IMG/VR virus record: IMGVR_UViG_3300020578_000502
Span: 1-21,034 of that record
DNA length: 21,034 bases
Direction: 5' to 3' (one strand)
From: a virus
In this document: positions 1 through 6,110 of the stretch, one piece after another
How positions within the stretch are numbered: position 1 is the first letter of the stretch
How the letters are laid out: each line of letters opens with the position of its first letter
Made by a program: the position numbers and the translations under genes
Notes under the pieces: generated by a model
Told to the model about the DNA's origin: nothing
Databases searched by the model: none
What the model saw: the letters and a program-made list of their open reading frames with translations, nothing else

Positions 1-15
1 TAGCTAAAGGAGCAA

Positions 16-88
16 TAGGAGTGCTGGGAATTGAACCCAGACTACCCCGTTATAAGCAGGGCGCTCTGACCGATTAAGCTACACTCCC
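16..88 (-). tRNA. tRNA-Ile, anticodon UAU
   Basis: The reverse strand folds into a complete 73-nt cloverleaf without an encoded CCA. The acceptor is GGGAGTG against CACTCCT (one G-U closing pair), the discriminator is A, the D-stem is GCTT/GAGC, the anticodon stem is CCCTG/CGGGG, and the T-arm is CTGGG-TTCAATT-CCCAG. The anticodon loop CTTATAA has U33, anticodon U34-A35-U36 and A37, so it should read the isoleucine codon AUA. It begins one base after the stop of the antitoxin-like gene, so the two are probably co-transcribed. Most bacteria read AUA with a lysidine-modified CAU tRNA, which makes a UAU anticodon notable. It probably helps decode the AT-rich phage genes; ATA occurs twice within three codons in the neighbouring antitoxin-like gene. 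Confidence 0.92.
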
Positions 89-262
89 TCAAGGGGCTTC
101 GTTGTTTAACTCGGTGTGTATTCGTATCAACTCCTCGTCTGCGGGCATCATCACTGCTGCCTGCCCGTCTTCATTGACGATGCCTAAACTCTCTCCATTT
201 TCAACACGTTCCATCAGTTCATCAAACCTCTCTTGAAACTCTTCCACGGTGAAAACTTCCAT
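89..262 (-). CDS. Phd/YefM-like antitoxin, small protein
   Basis: A 57-residue ORF runs from ATG at 262 to TGA at 89-91. It starts MEVFTVEEFQERFDELMERV, continues with an ENGESLGIVNEDGQAAVMMP segment and ends in an acidic tail. This is the layout of the DNA-binding N-terminal half of Phd/YefM antitoxins: a short beta strand, an amphipathic helix (about 6-20), then a beta hairpin of the 'G..~i.~~~g..~avm~p' type (about 24-40). The usual toxin-neutralising C-terminal helix is short here. It lies between a 68-aa unknown gene (11-base gap) and the tRNA gene, and no toxin gene is adjacent. Small antitoxin-like proteins of this kind are common in T4-like cyanophages. It could be an orphan autoregulator or could counter a host toxin; the fold is inferred from pattern only. 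Confidence 0.72.
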   Translation of the reverse strand: MEVFTVEEFQERFDELMERVENGESLGIVNEDGQAAVMMPADEELIRIHTELNNEAP

Positions 263-273
263 TGTCCTGTTAT

Positions 274-480
274 TTAGTTTTTCTCACCACGAATGGCAAG
301 GTCGGCATACTCGATCTGTTCTGGATCCAGTTGTGCGGTGACCACTTCCAGAACGTTCATAAACTCTTCAACAGTCTCACACTCTACAAGACGCTCGCTG
401 CCCTGATCGCTCAACAGCAGGAAGGTGCGGGTGCATACGTCAATCACAATACCTTGAACGGTTTCTTGTGCGGTGGTCAT
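274..480 (-). CDS. Small conserved phage protein of unknown function
   Basis: A 68-residue ORF begins with ATG at 480, directly after the inverted repeat at 481-504 and downstream of a perfect sigma-70 promoter. The protein is acidic: a predicted beta-rich N-terminal half (about residues 7-33, including GIVIDVCTRTFLLLSDQG) is followed by a helix (about 36-57). There is no signal peptide and no membrane segment. It is the first gene of a short unit that continues into the Phd-like gene and the tRNA. I do not recognise a family beyond its resemblance to small early proteins of marine myoviruses. The promoter type suggests early expression. There is no clear Shine-Dalgarno motif at normal spacing. 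Confidence 0.72.
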   Translation of the reverse strand: MTTAQETVQGIVIDVCTRTFLLLSDQGSERLVECETVEEFMNVLEVVTAQLDPEQIEYADLAIRGEKN

Positions 481-504
481 TGGGGGTTTTCTTGATTACC
501 CCCA
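481..504. repeat. Inverted repeat at the start codon of the 68-aa gene
   Basis: TGGGGGT (481-487) and ACCCCCA (498-504) form a perfect 7-bp inverted repeat around a 10-base spacer. It lies between the -10 box and the ATG and abuts the ATG. The predicted transcript start (about 499-500) falls inside the far arm, so it is more likely a DNA operator than a full mRNA hairpin. Confidence 0.5.
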
Positions 505-505
505 T

Positions 506-534
506 ATTATAGGGTGTCGTAGGGCGGGTGTCAA
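506..534 (-). promoter_or_regulatory. Sigma-70 promoter, perfect consensus
   Basis: On the minus strand this reads TTGACA (534-529), a 17-base spacer and TATAAT (511-506), an exact match to the bacterial housekeeping consensus. It drives the 68-aa gene, the antitoxin-like gene and probably the tRNA. Host-polymerase promoters of this kind serve early genes in T4-like phages, whereas the fibre genes upstream carry late-type octamers. Confidence 0.8.
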
Positions 535-557
535 GTGTGCCAGTTGGAAAAGTGGAT

Positions 558-586
558 AAAAAAAGAGAGGGCACTGAGACCCTCTC
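558..586 (-). terminator. Intrinsic terminator
   Basis: On the minus strand GAGAGGG (586-580) and CCCTCTC (571-565) form a perfect 7-bp GC-rich stem with an 8-base loop, followed at once by seven T (564-558). It ends the putative small RNA that starts near 661 and any read-through from the glycan operon. It also insulates the early promoter at 506-534. Confidence 0.85.
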
Positions 587-661
587 CGTTAACCACCAAC
601 TCACCCCTTCACACCACTGAAGAGGGTCTTCATTCCCAAAGATACAAGGATGTTGAAGACC
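558..661 (-). ncRNA. Candidate structured small RNA, about 104 nt
   Basis: A near-consensus promoter predicts a start at about G661, and an intrinsic terminator ends at 558. The first transcribed bases GGTCTTCA (661-654) pair perfectly with TGAAGACC (632-625) over a 21-base loop. Next to this, CTCTTCA (624-618) pairs with TGAAGGG (611-605) over a 6-base loop with one G-U pair. The terminator stem follows. TGAAGA (632-627) can also pair locally with TCTTCA (623-618), giving a competing hairpin. The only small ORF inside is 10 codons without a spaced ribosome site. The structure is read by eye; no known RNA family is recognised. Alternatives are a leader transcript or an unusually complex terminator region. 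Confidence 0.5.
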
Positions 662-666
662 TTGTT

Positions 667-695
667 ATTATAGCGGATTATGAGTCTGGTGTTAA
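667..695 (-). promoter_or_regulatory. Sigma-70 promoter upstream of the small RNA
   Basis: The minus strand carries TTAACA (695-690), a 17-base spacer and TATAAT (672-667). This is one mismatch from consensus with ideal spacing. It begins 11 bases after the stop codon of the DUF6165 gene, and the next strong signal is the terminator at 558-586. Confidence 0.68.
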
Positions 696-705
696 CTACT
701 TGCGA

Positions 706-1062
706 TTAGTAAAGTTTTACTTCTTTATAGTCAGAATTAGTTATCTCATTGATTTTTCTTTTGATAGTTGCTCTCTCATCATTTGTCATATAAACATTGC
801 GAGCAAGCTCTATAAACTCATCATCAAACTCTTGAAGTTTTTCTTTTTCTCTAATCCTATCTTCAATTTTCCAAAGTTTTTCATTTACTTTTTTCAAGTT
901 AACTTCATGCTCTAGTGTATATTGTGTAATGGTAGATTTAATTTTATTTAAATCTTCTAATTCCTTATGAACATACTCATTATCAGTAAACAAAGACTTA
1001 ATTTGAAGAATTGTTATCTTATCAATCAGTTCTCCTACTGATATTGGAATTTCAACTCTCAT
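706..1062 (-). CDS. DUF6165 family protein
   Basis: This 118-residue protein has the DUF6165 N-terminal signature: a short strand (MRVEIPISV) followed by GELIDKITILQIK at residues 10-22. The rest is predicted to be almost wholly helical and charged (about 30-110), consistent with a coiled coil. Proteins of this family are usually found next to glycosyltransferases in surface-polysaccharide or protein-glycosylation clusters, and their biochemical role is not known. Here it is the last gene of the AT-rich glycan operon and overlaps the 3' end of the 196-aa gene by 11 bases, so translation is probably coupled. It is soluble, with no signal peptide. The family call is fairly secure; the function is open. 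Confidence 0.72.
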   Translation of the reverse strand: MRVEIPISVGELIDKITILQIKSLFTDNEYVHKELEDLNKIKSTITQYTLEHEVNLKKVNEKLWKIEDRIREKEKLQEFDDEFIELARNVYMTNDERATIKRKINEITNSDYKEVKLY

Positions 1063-1642
1063 TTCCCAAAGTATATTGATAATGCATTCCAGTTCCTACA
1101 AAAATTTCTTGAATTTCTTGCAGTTCTGTTTCAGTAAATTCAATATTCTCAAAAAGAAAAGTCAAACATTCTTGAATTTTATTCACTTTAATATTTCCAC
1201 CTTTTACGATATTTCCACCTTTTACGTCGGAAAATAAAGCAATTAATTCAGTTGCAATAGTATTAATCGGCAAAGAAATCATTGCTCCTTGTCTGATTTT
1301 ATCATAAGAACTCGTTTCACTCAACTCATCCCAAAATTCAGTATAATTAATTTTAGATCTTATAATTTCTATATCATTTTCTGTTATTATAAATTCCGAT
1401 ATAGATCTATCCCAAGTATAAGAATGCGTCCAATATTCTTCTGGGGGATATTTGCCTTCTTGATTTTTAATTTTATACAGACCTTCAGGAAGTTCTATGG
1501 GAATAAAACCAAGTTCTTCAAGTTCAGGATTAGAAAGTTGATCAAGACCAGTAAAAAATTCACTAAATGGAGAGGTATAGTATCCAGAAGAAATGTCCTC
1601 TGGATAAAAAGTTTTATAACTGTAATATTTTTTGACCAACAT
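1052..1642 (-). CDS. Unknown protein of the glycan operon, 196 aa
   Basis: I do not recognise this protein. It is acidic and soluble. The N-terminal half is rich in aromatics and proline (Y/F/W/P up to about residue 85). An 'FxITExDIEIIRSKINYTEFWDEL' type helical stretch lies near 84-107. A second helical region near 153-185 (KIQECLTFLFENIEF and after) resembles small phage chaperone-like helices only loosely. A glycine-containing turn is duplicated as VKGGNI twice through an 18-bp tandem DNA repeat. It is separated from the upstream GT9-like gene by 25 bases and overlaps the DUF6165 gene. Its place suggests a role linked to the glycan cluster, but nothing in the sequence shows an activity. 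Confidence 0.62.
   Translation of the reverse strand: MLVKKYYSYKTFYPEDISSGYYTSPFSEFFTGLDQLSNPELEELGFIPIELPEGLYKIKNQEGKYPPEEYWTHSYTWDRSISEFIITENDIEIIRSKINYTEFWDELSETSSYDKIRQGAMISLPINTIATELIALFSDVKGGNIVKGGNIKVNKIQECLTFLFENIEFTETELQEIQEIFVGTGMHYQYTLGNES
1191..1226 (-). repeat. Tandem 18-bp duplication inside the 196-aa gene
   Basis: Two exact head-to-tail copies of ATATTTCCACCTTTTACG (plus strand, 1191-1208 and 1209-1226) duplicate six codons in frame, giving VKGGNI repeated. It looks like a recent replication slippage product. Confidence 0.85.
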
Positions 1643-1667
1643 TTTAATACAATAAATTTAAAATTAT

Positions 1668-2636
1668 TTATGAATATTTTATACCTTCAAGTTTTTTGGT
1701 TGTTTTTACTATAGGTAATTTTTGATCTCCTTCTATATTTTTAAGAATATCCTGATATGCTTTTTCAATTTCTTTTTGAGTAAATTCAATTCTTGGTTGA
1801 TTTAATCTTGAAGACATATGAGAATGAAAACCAGAAATTCTCATTGCATCTGGGTAAAAGGGAAGATCTCTTTCTATAATATGAAATCCTTCATAAGTCA
1901 CATTAATTCGATGAGTTCCAGCAATGACCACAGATGCCTTTTTATTGAGTGCCTTACACATATGTTGCCCACAACTATCACAACCAATAAAGTAGTCTGC
2001 TGCTTCAATAATTGCTGCCCATTCTCTTAAGTTTGGATCTGGATCTGGTTTATATGTTTTAATGTTATGAAAGTCTTTTGCTCCCATAAAAATCACATTA
2101 TAATCTTTTGAGAGTTCATTAATCAAATAAGACAACATTGGTTTAGGAATTGATCTCAAACTATCATCAAAAATTCCAGAAGGATGTGGTTGTGCGGTAG
2201 AACCATAAGGTTGCATTACAATTGTTTTAGATTTTTTATGTTTTGATTTTGCTTCTTCTATAATTTCAAATGCTGTTCTTTTTTCTGAAGTTGAGAGTAT
2301 CATTTTCATTGGGGGCAAATCACTATGATCCGTTGAATGATTGATACAAATGTCAAATGCTTCTCTTAATGAAATCTCATTACGGTAATAAGCAGGAACT
2401 CGGTAAGGTTCTGGTGAGATTACTTGATCTGCTTTCCAATAATAATCAAAAGAACCTTTACTATCAGGATTAAAGGTTCTTTCTTGAAGTTCTGGAATAC
2501 CCCAAGTTACAAAATCCCATCCGGGGATCATTATATACCACTCTTGATCTGGATGGTTTTTATGATATTTGAGTAATGCTGGAATTGCCGTAATGGTTCT
2601 TCCCAATCCACCGTCTAATGAGATTATTGTAATCAT
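1668..2636 (-). CDS. GT9-like (heptosyltransferase-type) glycosyltransferase
   Basis: This 322-residue protein has the two landmarks of a GT-B fold, GT9-like enzyme. An N-terminal glycine-rich strand-turn, ISLDGGLGRTITAIPALL (residues 5-22), matches the 'G.lGD...~~P.l' motif of heptosyltransferases. A C-terminal nucleotide-sugar motif, IIEAADYFIGCDSCGQHMCKAL (about 209-230), matches 'i..a...ig.DSG..H.a.A'. A Rossmann-like strand, VIFMGAKDF (181-189), lies between them. The family transfers a sugar from a nucleotide donor to a lipid- or glycan-linked acceptor in the cytoplasm. The donor and acceptor cannot be told here. The stop lies one base before the next gene's 3' boundary, so the operon is tight. 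The start follows the upstream oxygenase stop closely. Confidence 0.68.
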   Translation of the reverse strand: MITIISLDGGLGRTITAIPALLKYHKNHPDQEWYIMIPGWDFVTWGIPELQERTFNPDSKGSFDYYWKADQVISPEPYRVPAYYRNEISLREAFDICINHSTDHSDLPPMKMILSTSEKRTAFEIIEEAKSKHKKSKTIVMQPYGSTAQPHPSGIFDDSLRSIPKPMLSYLINELSKDYNVIFMGAKDFHNIKTYKPDPDPNLREWAAIIEAADYFIGCDSCGQHMCKALNKKASVVIAGTHRINVTYEGFHIIERDLPFYPDAMRISGFHSHMSSRLNQPRIEFTQKEIEKAYQDILKNIEGDQKLPIVKTTKKLEGIKYS

Positions 2637-2637
2637 A

Positions 2638-3300
2638 TCAGTTATATTTTATAATACTATTATTTTGTTTTATAAAACTATAGTCCATATTAAAAGTTTG
2701 GCGTATGCCCCTACTTTGGGGGCAAGTTCCATGTATTATCCAATCGGGAAATATTAACATCTTTCCAACCTCAGGATTTATTGTGAGATACTTTGGTTTA
2801 TTTAAATAAAGTCTAGTCTTTGGTCCAGAATTCATAATTAAGTATAAATTATTGTCTGGTTCATCTTCTATATTTGTTTCAGGAACTCTTAGATATAGTA
2901 CTGTAGATATTGTCTCACCATCACCATCACTATGAAAATGTGGAGTATGATAAGAATTTTCCTCTCCAATTATTGTCCAACAATTCTCAGATTTAATGTC
3001 TATATTTTTTAGTATTTTTGGTTTTAATACACCCGATATTTTTAATCTGTTTAAAATTTGAAATTTATATTGCTTCTCTATATTCTCAAAAATTTTACTT
3101 TTATAACAATAATCTTCATCAGGTTTTCTTAACCAATATTGTTCTGAATTTTTTCCTGTAGTACTAAATCCCTCCTTTAAATTTGGAAAATCATTTGAAT
3201 TATCATTTATAAGATTACTTATTTTTTCTACAATTGTTTCATCTAATTGGTCTTCTATTATCCAATTTAATCCATTTTCATATATTTTCATAGTGGTCAT
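2638..3300 (-). CDS. 2OG-Fe(II) dioxygenase
   Basis: This 220-residue protein shows the iron and 2-oxoglutarate ligands of the double-stranded beta-helix dioxygenases. An HxD motif (H123-S-D125, in HTPHFHSDGD) is followed by a strand STVLYLRV (132-139), the distal histidine H190 in LIFPDWIIHGT, and R200 ten residues later, which is placed to bind 2-oxoglutarate. Such enzymes hydroxylate a protein, sugar or small-molecule substrate using O2. This type is plentiful in marine T4-like phages, but no substrate is established for most. It lies among glycosyltransferase genes and differs in sequence from the second oxygenase at 6373-6990, so the two are unlikely to be recent duplicates. All catalytic residues appear intact. 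Confidence 0.75.
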   Translation of the reverse strand: MTTMKIYENGLNWIIEDQLDETIVEKISNLINDNSNDFPNLKEGFSTTGKNSEQYWLRKPDEDYCYKSKIFENIEKQYKFQILNRLKISGVLKPKILKNIDIKSENCWTIIGEENSYHTPHFHSDGDGETISTVLYLRVPETNIEDEPDNNLYLIMNSGPKTRLYLNKPKYLTINPEVGKMLIFPDWIIHGTCPQSRGIRQTFNMDYSFIKQNNSIIKYN

Positions 3301-3306
3301 TTATAA

Positions 3307-3639
3307 TTAAGTATATTTTTTTACAGTAAGTTGTATATAAATTTCTTCTATTGTATTCATAAAAATTTTTGATAAAAAATTATTTTCAATTTCTTCTGTA
3401 AAATTTTTTGGAATTAAATTTTTCAAGACCAAATAATCACAAACTTCTTTACTGACTCTATAGTGAACTTTAGTAAGATCAAAATCTACGTTACAAATAT
3501 CAGTGGCAGAATTATCTTTAATGTCCCAAGGAAATTTTTCCAAATCTATTATTTTGTCAGGATTGAATACCTCGTACTTATCAATATTCACATATCCTTC
3601 TATTTTATTTGTTCCACAACCTAAATTATATTTAGTCAT
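3307..3639 (-). CDS. SAM methyltransferase, internally deleted
   Basis: The first 55 residues match the start of small class I methyltransferases in these clusters: YNLGCGTNKIEGYVNIDKY (residues 4-22) contains the SAM-binding glycine motif I and the acidic residue after strand 2, and DLEKFPWDIKDNSATDI follows. In intact relatives that region leads into an 'HVLEH' core and the remaining strands. Here the text jumps at about residue 48 to a segment (CNVDFDLTKVHYRV and after) that resembles the family's C-terminal end, including a final 'NTIEEIYIQLTVKKY' strand. At 110 residues it is about half the usual length. The reading frame is open, and its start overlaps the upstream GT-like gene by 4 bases. 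Probably inactive as a methyltransferase. Confidence 0.6.
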   Translation of the reverse strand: MTKYNLGCGTNKIEGYVNIDKYEVFNPDKIIDLEKFPWDIKDNSATDICNVDFDLTKVHYRVSKEVCDYLVLKNLIPKNFTEEIENNFLSKIFMNTIEEIYIQLTVKKYT

Positions 3640-4400
3640 TTATAATGAATATTAAATGTTTCTGTTTGCTGTTTAATATAAGTCTCATTCATAACTTTTT
3701 TCCAATCTATGATAGGACTTATATGATTAGCATCGCAATGAGTGCTCCAACCGGGCATTGGGGATATAATGTATCTATGTTGTTTAGAAAGTTCCCAGAA
3801 CTTATCATAATCTTTTGAGAAATGAAAACCTTTTTCTTCTTTTATACAATCAACAGAATATTTTTGATGAGTTTCCAGATCTTCTAATAGGGTCTTATAT
3901 TTACAAGCAAAAGTATTTGTAGTTGCTGGAACTGCTCTCCAATGAGAACTTGAAGTAGTAAAGATTTCACATAAGTATCCAGCATTAATAAAGAAATCAA
4001 AGTCATATAAAGTTACATAATGTGGATTGAGTGAAAATCCCTCCAACATTATATCACACCAACCTAAACAATGTAAATAATCATCTTCCAGAAAATAAAC
4101 AATCGTATCATCAGTTAGATTTTTGGATTGAATAATATCTAATGTTTTTAGAAAACTTTGAGGTTCGCTTCCACAATTAATAATTTCTACATTTTTTTCT
4201 TGTGATAAAAAAGTCTTATCTATACTACCATAAAACTCATCATAAACAATCGTAGAATTTACCAATTCTGGATCTAATGTATTTTTAAAGTTCTCAAAGA
4301 CCTTAATCTTATTAAACCAAGAAGGTCTTGTACGATCTGGAAGTTCTTGTAACTTTGAGTAATAACAATGTCTTATAAAGACTTCAATTGGTTTTTTCAT
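3636..4400 (-). CDS. Glycosyltransferase-like protein (GT-A type)
   Basis: This 254-residue protein carries VYFLEDDYLHCLGWCDIML at about residues 101-119. Its 'EDD' triplet sits after a hydrophobic strand, as in the metal-binding DxD motif of GT-A glycosyltransferases. The first 100 residues alternate strands and helices, including RHCYYSKLQELPDRTRPSWF (10-29). The C-terminal part holds PMPGWSTHCD, a plausible acceptor-site loop. There is no signal or membrane segment, so it should act in the infected cell's cytoplasm. It overlaps both neighbours by 4 bases (ATGA) and is therefore translationally coupled. I cannot name the CAZy family or the sugar. An alternative is a related non-enzymatic protein of the same fold. 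Confidence 0.6.
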   Translation of the reverse strand: MKKPIEVFIRHCYYSKLQELPDRTRPSWFNKIKVFENFKNTLDPELVNSTIVYDEFYGSIDKTFLSQEKNVEIINCGSEPQSFLKTLDIIQSKNLTDDTIVYFLEDDYLHCLGWCDIMLEGFSLNPHYVTLYDFDFFINAGYLCEIFTTSSSHWRAVPATTNTFACKYKTLLEDLETHQKYSVDCIKEEKGFHFSKDYDKFWELSKQHRYIISPMPGWSTHCDANHISPIIDWKKVMNETYIKQQTETFNIHYK

Positions 4401-5101
4401 TCTTGTATGTAAAGTTTCATTGGTGCCCAGTATCCTTCAATTCCCATTACATTAATATTTTGTACTAGTTTCTTATTTAAGTGCCTGTACATTAGGTGCT
4501 CAATATCTGCTTGTTTTTCTGTTCTTGATGCATATAAAATATCAATCTTCATTTTATCATAAGTCTCAATAATATTCAACAATAAACTACTATCAAAACT
4601 CCAACAACGAGTCATATACTGAAACATACTAGATTTTACATCAAAGTTATATAAATTTTGACTTTTATCAGGAGGTAATATAACAACTTTACCTTTTGCT
4701 TCCAGATGTTTTTGATGATTAAAGTTTGAGTTTAATCTATATCTTCCACTGATTTTGAATATTCTACCATAAGAACCTGTAAGATTTTTTAAATAATCTC
4801 CAAACATCAGTATTTCCAACATTGACTTGATGATAATCTCTGGTTCAAGGTCTCTGTTAGTTCTTAAATATTCTTGAAGATGAACTTGAATTTCTTCATT
4901 CGTTGTATAATTAATCACCTCACAATCAAATAAGTTCTTATTTACACTCTTTTCACCACAATCAATAATCACCGCAGAAGAATTGGGAGCATAAGTCTTA
5001 ATGGACTTTAGAGTTTCCTTTGTTTGTTCTATTCTTTCTTCTGTAGAACATTTTCCATAAGAAGTATATATTCCAGAAGTTATAATAAAAAGTGAAGTCA
5101 T
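4397..5101 (-). CDS. Putative glycosyltransferase-like protein
   Basis: A 234-residue soluble protein. The N-terminus MTSLFIITSGIYT is a Rossmann-type strand. A helix ERIEQTKETLKSIKTYAP (22-39) and a second strand SAVIIDCG (42-49) follow, an order seen in GT-A-like nucleotide-sugar enzymes. A striking block, RIFKISGRYRLNSNFN (113-128), matches a pattern I associate with phage and bacterial polysaccharide-synthesis proteins of the 'WavE-like' kind, though this is a recollection of motif style and not a search result. A classic DxD is not obvious, so the enzyme call is weaker than for its neighbours. It is flanked by 4-base overlaps on both sides. Confidence 0.5.
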   Translation of the reverse strand: MTSLFIITSGIYTSYGKCSTEERIEQTKETLKSIKTYAPNSSAVIIDCGEKSVNKNLFDCEVINYTTNEEIQVHLQEYLRTNRDLEPEIIIKSMLEILMFGDYLKNLTGSYGRIFKISGRYRLNSNFNHQKHLEAKGKVVILPPDKSQNLYNFDVKSSMFQYMTRCWSFDSSLLLNIIETYDKMKIDILYASRTEKQADIEHLMYRHLNKKLVQNINVMGIEGYWAPMKLYIQE

Positions 5102-5280
5102 TGATAAGATATGATATTTTTTGATGGAGCAATGACTAAATTTCCAGATATAGAAATACGATATTCATCACTGGTATAAAAAGGATGTACCATATGATGT
5201 AAAAAAGCAGGAAACATAATTATGGTTCCTTCCCAAGATTTATCTACCTCAACTAGAACATTATTATAGGTTTTTATCAT
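5098..5280 (-). CDS. C-terminal remnant of a 2OG-Fe(II) oxygenase
   Basis: This 60-residue ORF corresponds only to the last third of an oxygenase like the one at 6373-6990. It has WEGTIIMFPAFLHHMVHPF (16-34), with the distal iron histidine in the 'FPsyL.H.V' motif, and EYRISISGNLVIAPS (39-53), with the 2-oxoglutarate-binding arginine. The corresponding stretches of the intact gene are GNILLFPSYLSHSV and ERISISFNMIALP. The proximal HxH/HxD half is missing. It has ATGA-type overlaps at both ends, so the deletion was absorbed into the operon without breaking coupling. It cannot be an active dioxygenase alone. It is either a decaying fragment or a small beta-sheet partner protein. Confidence 0.65.
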   Translation of the reverse strand: MIKTYNNVLVEVDKSWEGTIIMFPAFLHHMVHPFYTSDEYRISISGNLVIAPSKNIISYQ

Positions 5281-6110
5281 TTATATTCAATAAATTTTTT
5301 ATCTAACTTTTCAATTATATCTGGGTCAGTTTTATGATTTGGTTTCCAGAATTCCATATTTATTTTTTGATATTTTTTAACTATTTCTGGTGGAAGAACA
5401 CATCTTGGTGGATTATATTCTACTTTTCTCTTAACTGTATGAAGGTCTTTAAGATTACACGCCCTATCAAAGTTCTCATTTGAATATTCTACATTCTCAA
5501 AATCGTGAGTATAATAAGGTTTTTCCAGAAACTCATACACTTGTCTCATCGTTTTTTCTGGTTCCTTACATAAGTTCTCATATTCAATAAAATGTATCAT
5601 TTCTGGATTGAGAGCATAACCTTCTTGAAGTAATATCCATGGCTCTGCAACAACACCACCATTTTTATTCATCATACCATCGCATCTTGAGAACACATTA
5701 TCATTATGTTCTGCAAGTGTCTTGGTATGAAATGGGTTTTTGGATGAAATCACCTCAAAGGAATTCAAAATAGAAACAATATCTCTTACAGGACATAAGA
5801 TTTTTGTGTAAGGAAAAAGTGCCTGAAGAAAGTTCGTTTTCTTCGTCCAACCACGACAACTATCAAAGATGACTGGTTTCTCTATGCTCTTATAATAACC
5901 ATCAAAAATTCCATACATTAGATTTTTTCTTTGGTCTTCTGTGATTGTAAGATTACTTTCGGCACTTGTGATAATATCAATAGAAGTTTCTGCAATTCTT
6001 TCTACTGGTGAAGCAATATCAGCATAAAACTCTGGATTTTGTTTAAGTATTCCTGAAAGTAATGTAGAACCAGACCTTGGAAGTCCGGAAATAAAATAGA
6101 ACTGCTTCAT
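5277..6110 (-). CDS. Sulfotransferase family protein
   Basis: This 277-residue protein has both PAPS-binding motifs of cytosolic/Golgi-type sulfotransferases. The 5'-phosphosulfate loop is ISGLPRSGSTLLSGIL (residues 7-22). The 3'-phosphate motif is KILCPVRDIVSILNSFE (103-119), with R109 and S113 in the expected places. The C-terminal 'HFIEYENLCKEPEKTMRQVYEFL' segment is the usual family helix pairing. The reaction would move sulfate from PAPS to a hydroxyl, most likely on a sugar made by the surrounding transferases, or to a tyrosine. It overlaps its neighbours by 4 bases on both sides. The full family length is present and no key residue is missing. Confidence 0.8.
   Translation of the reverse strand: MKQFYFISGLPRSGSTLLSGILKQNPEFYADIASPVERIAETSIDIITSAESNLTITEDQRKNLMYGIFDGYYKSIEKPVIFDSCRGWTKKTNFLQALFPYTKILCPVRDIVSILNSFEVISSKNPFHTKTLAEHNDNVFSRCDGMMNKNGGVVAEPWILLQEGYALNPEMIHFIEYENLCKEPEKTMRQVYEFLEKPYYTHDFENVEYSNENFDRACNLKDLHTVKRKVEYNPPRCVLPPEIVKKYQKINMEFWKPNHKTDPDIIEKLDKKFIEYK

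Noticed and set aside
597-629. Ten-codon ORF (MKTLFSGVKG) within the putative small RNA
   Set aside because: No properly spaced ribosome site and it lies in paired regions. It is kept in mind as an alternative but not supported.
535-915. Plus-strand ORF of 126 codons across the terminator and the DUF6165 gene
   Set aside because: It is antisense to a recognisable gene, the product is low-complexity Phe/Ile-rich, and it would cross a promoter and terminator.
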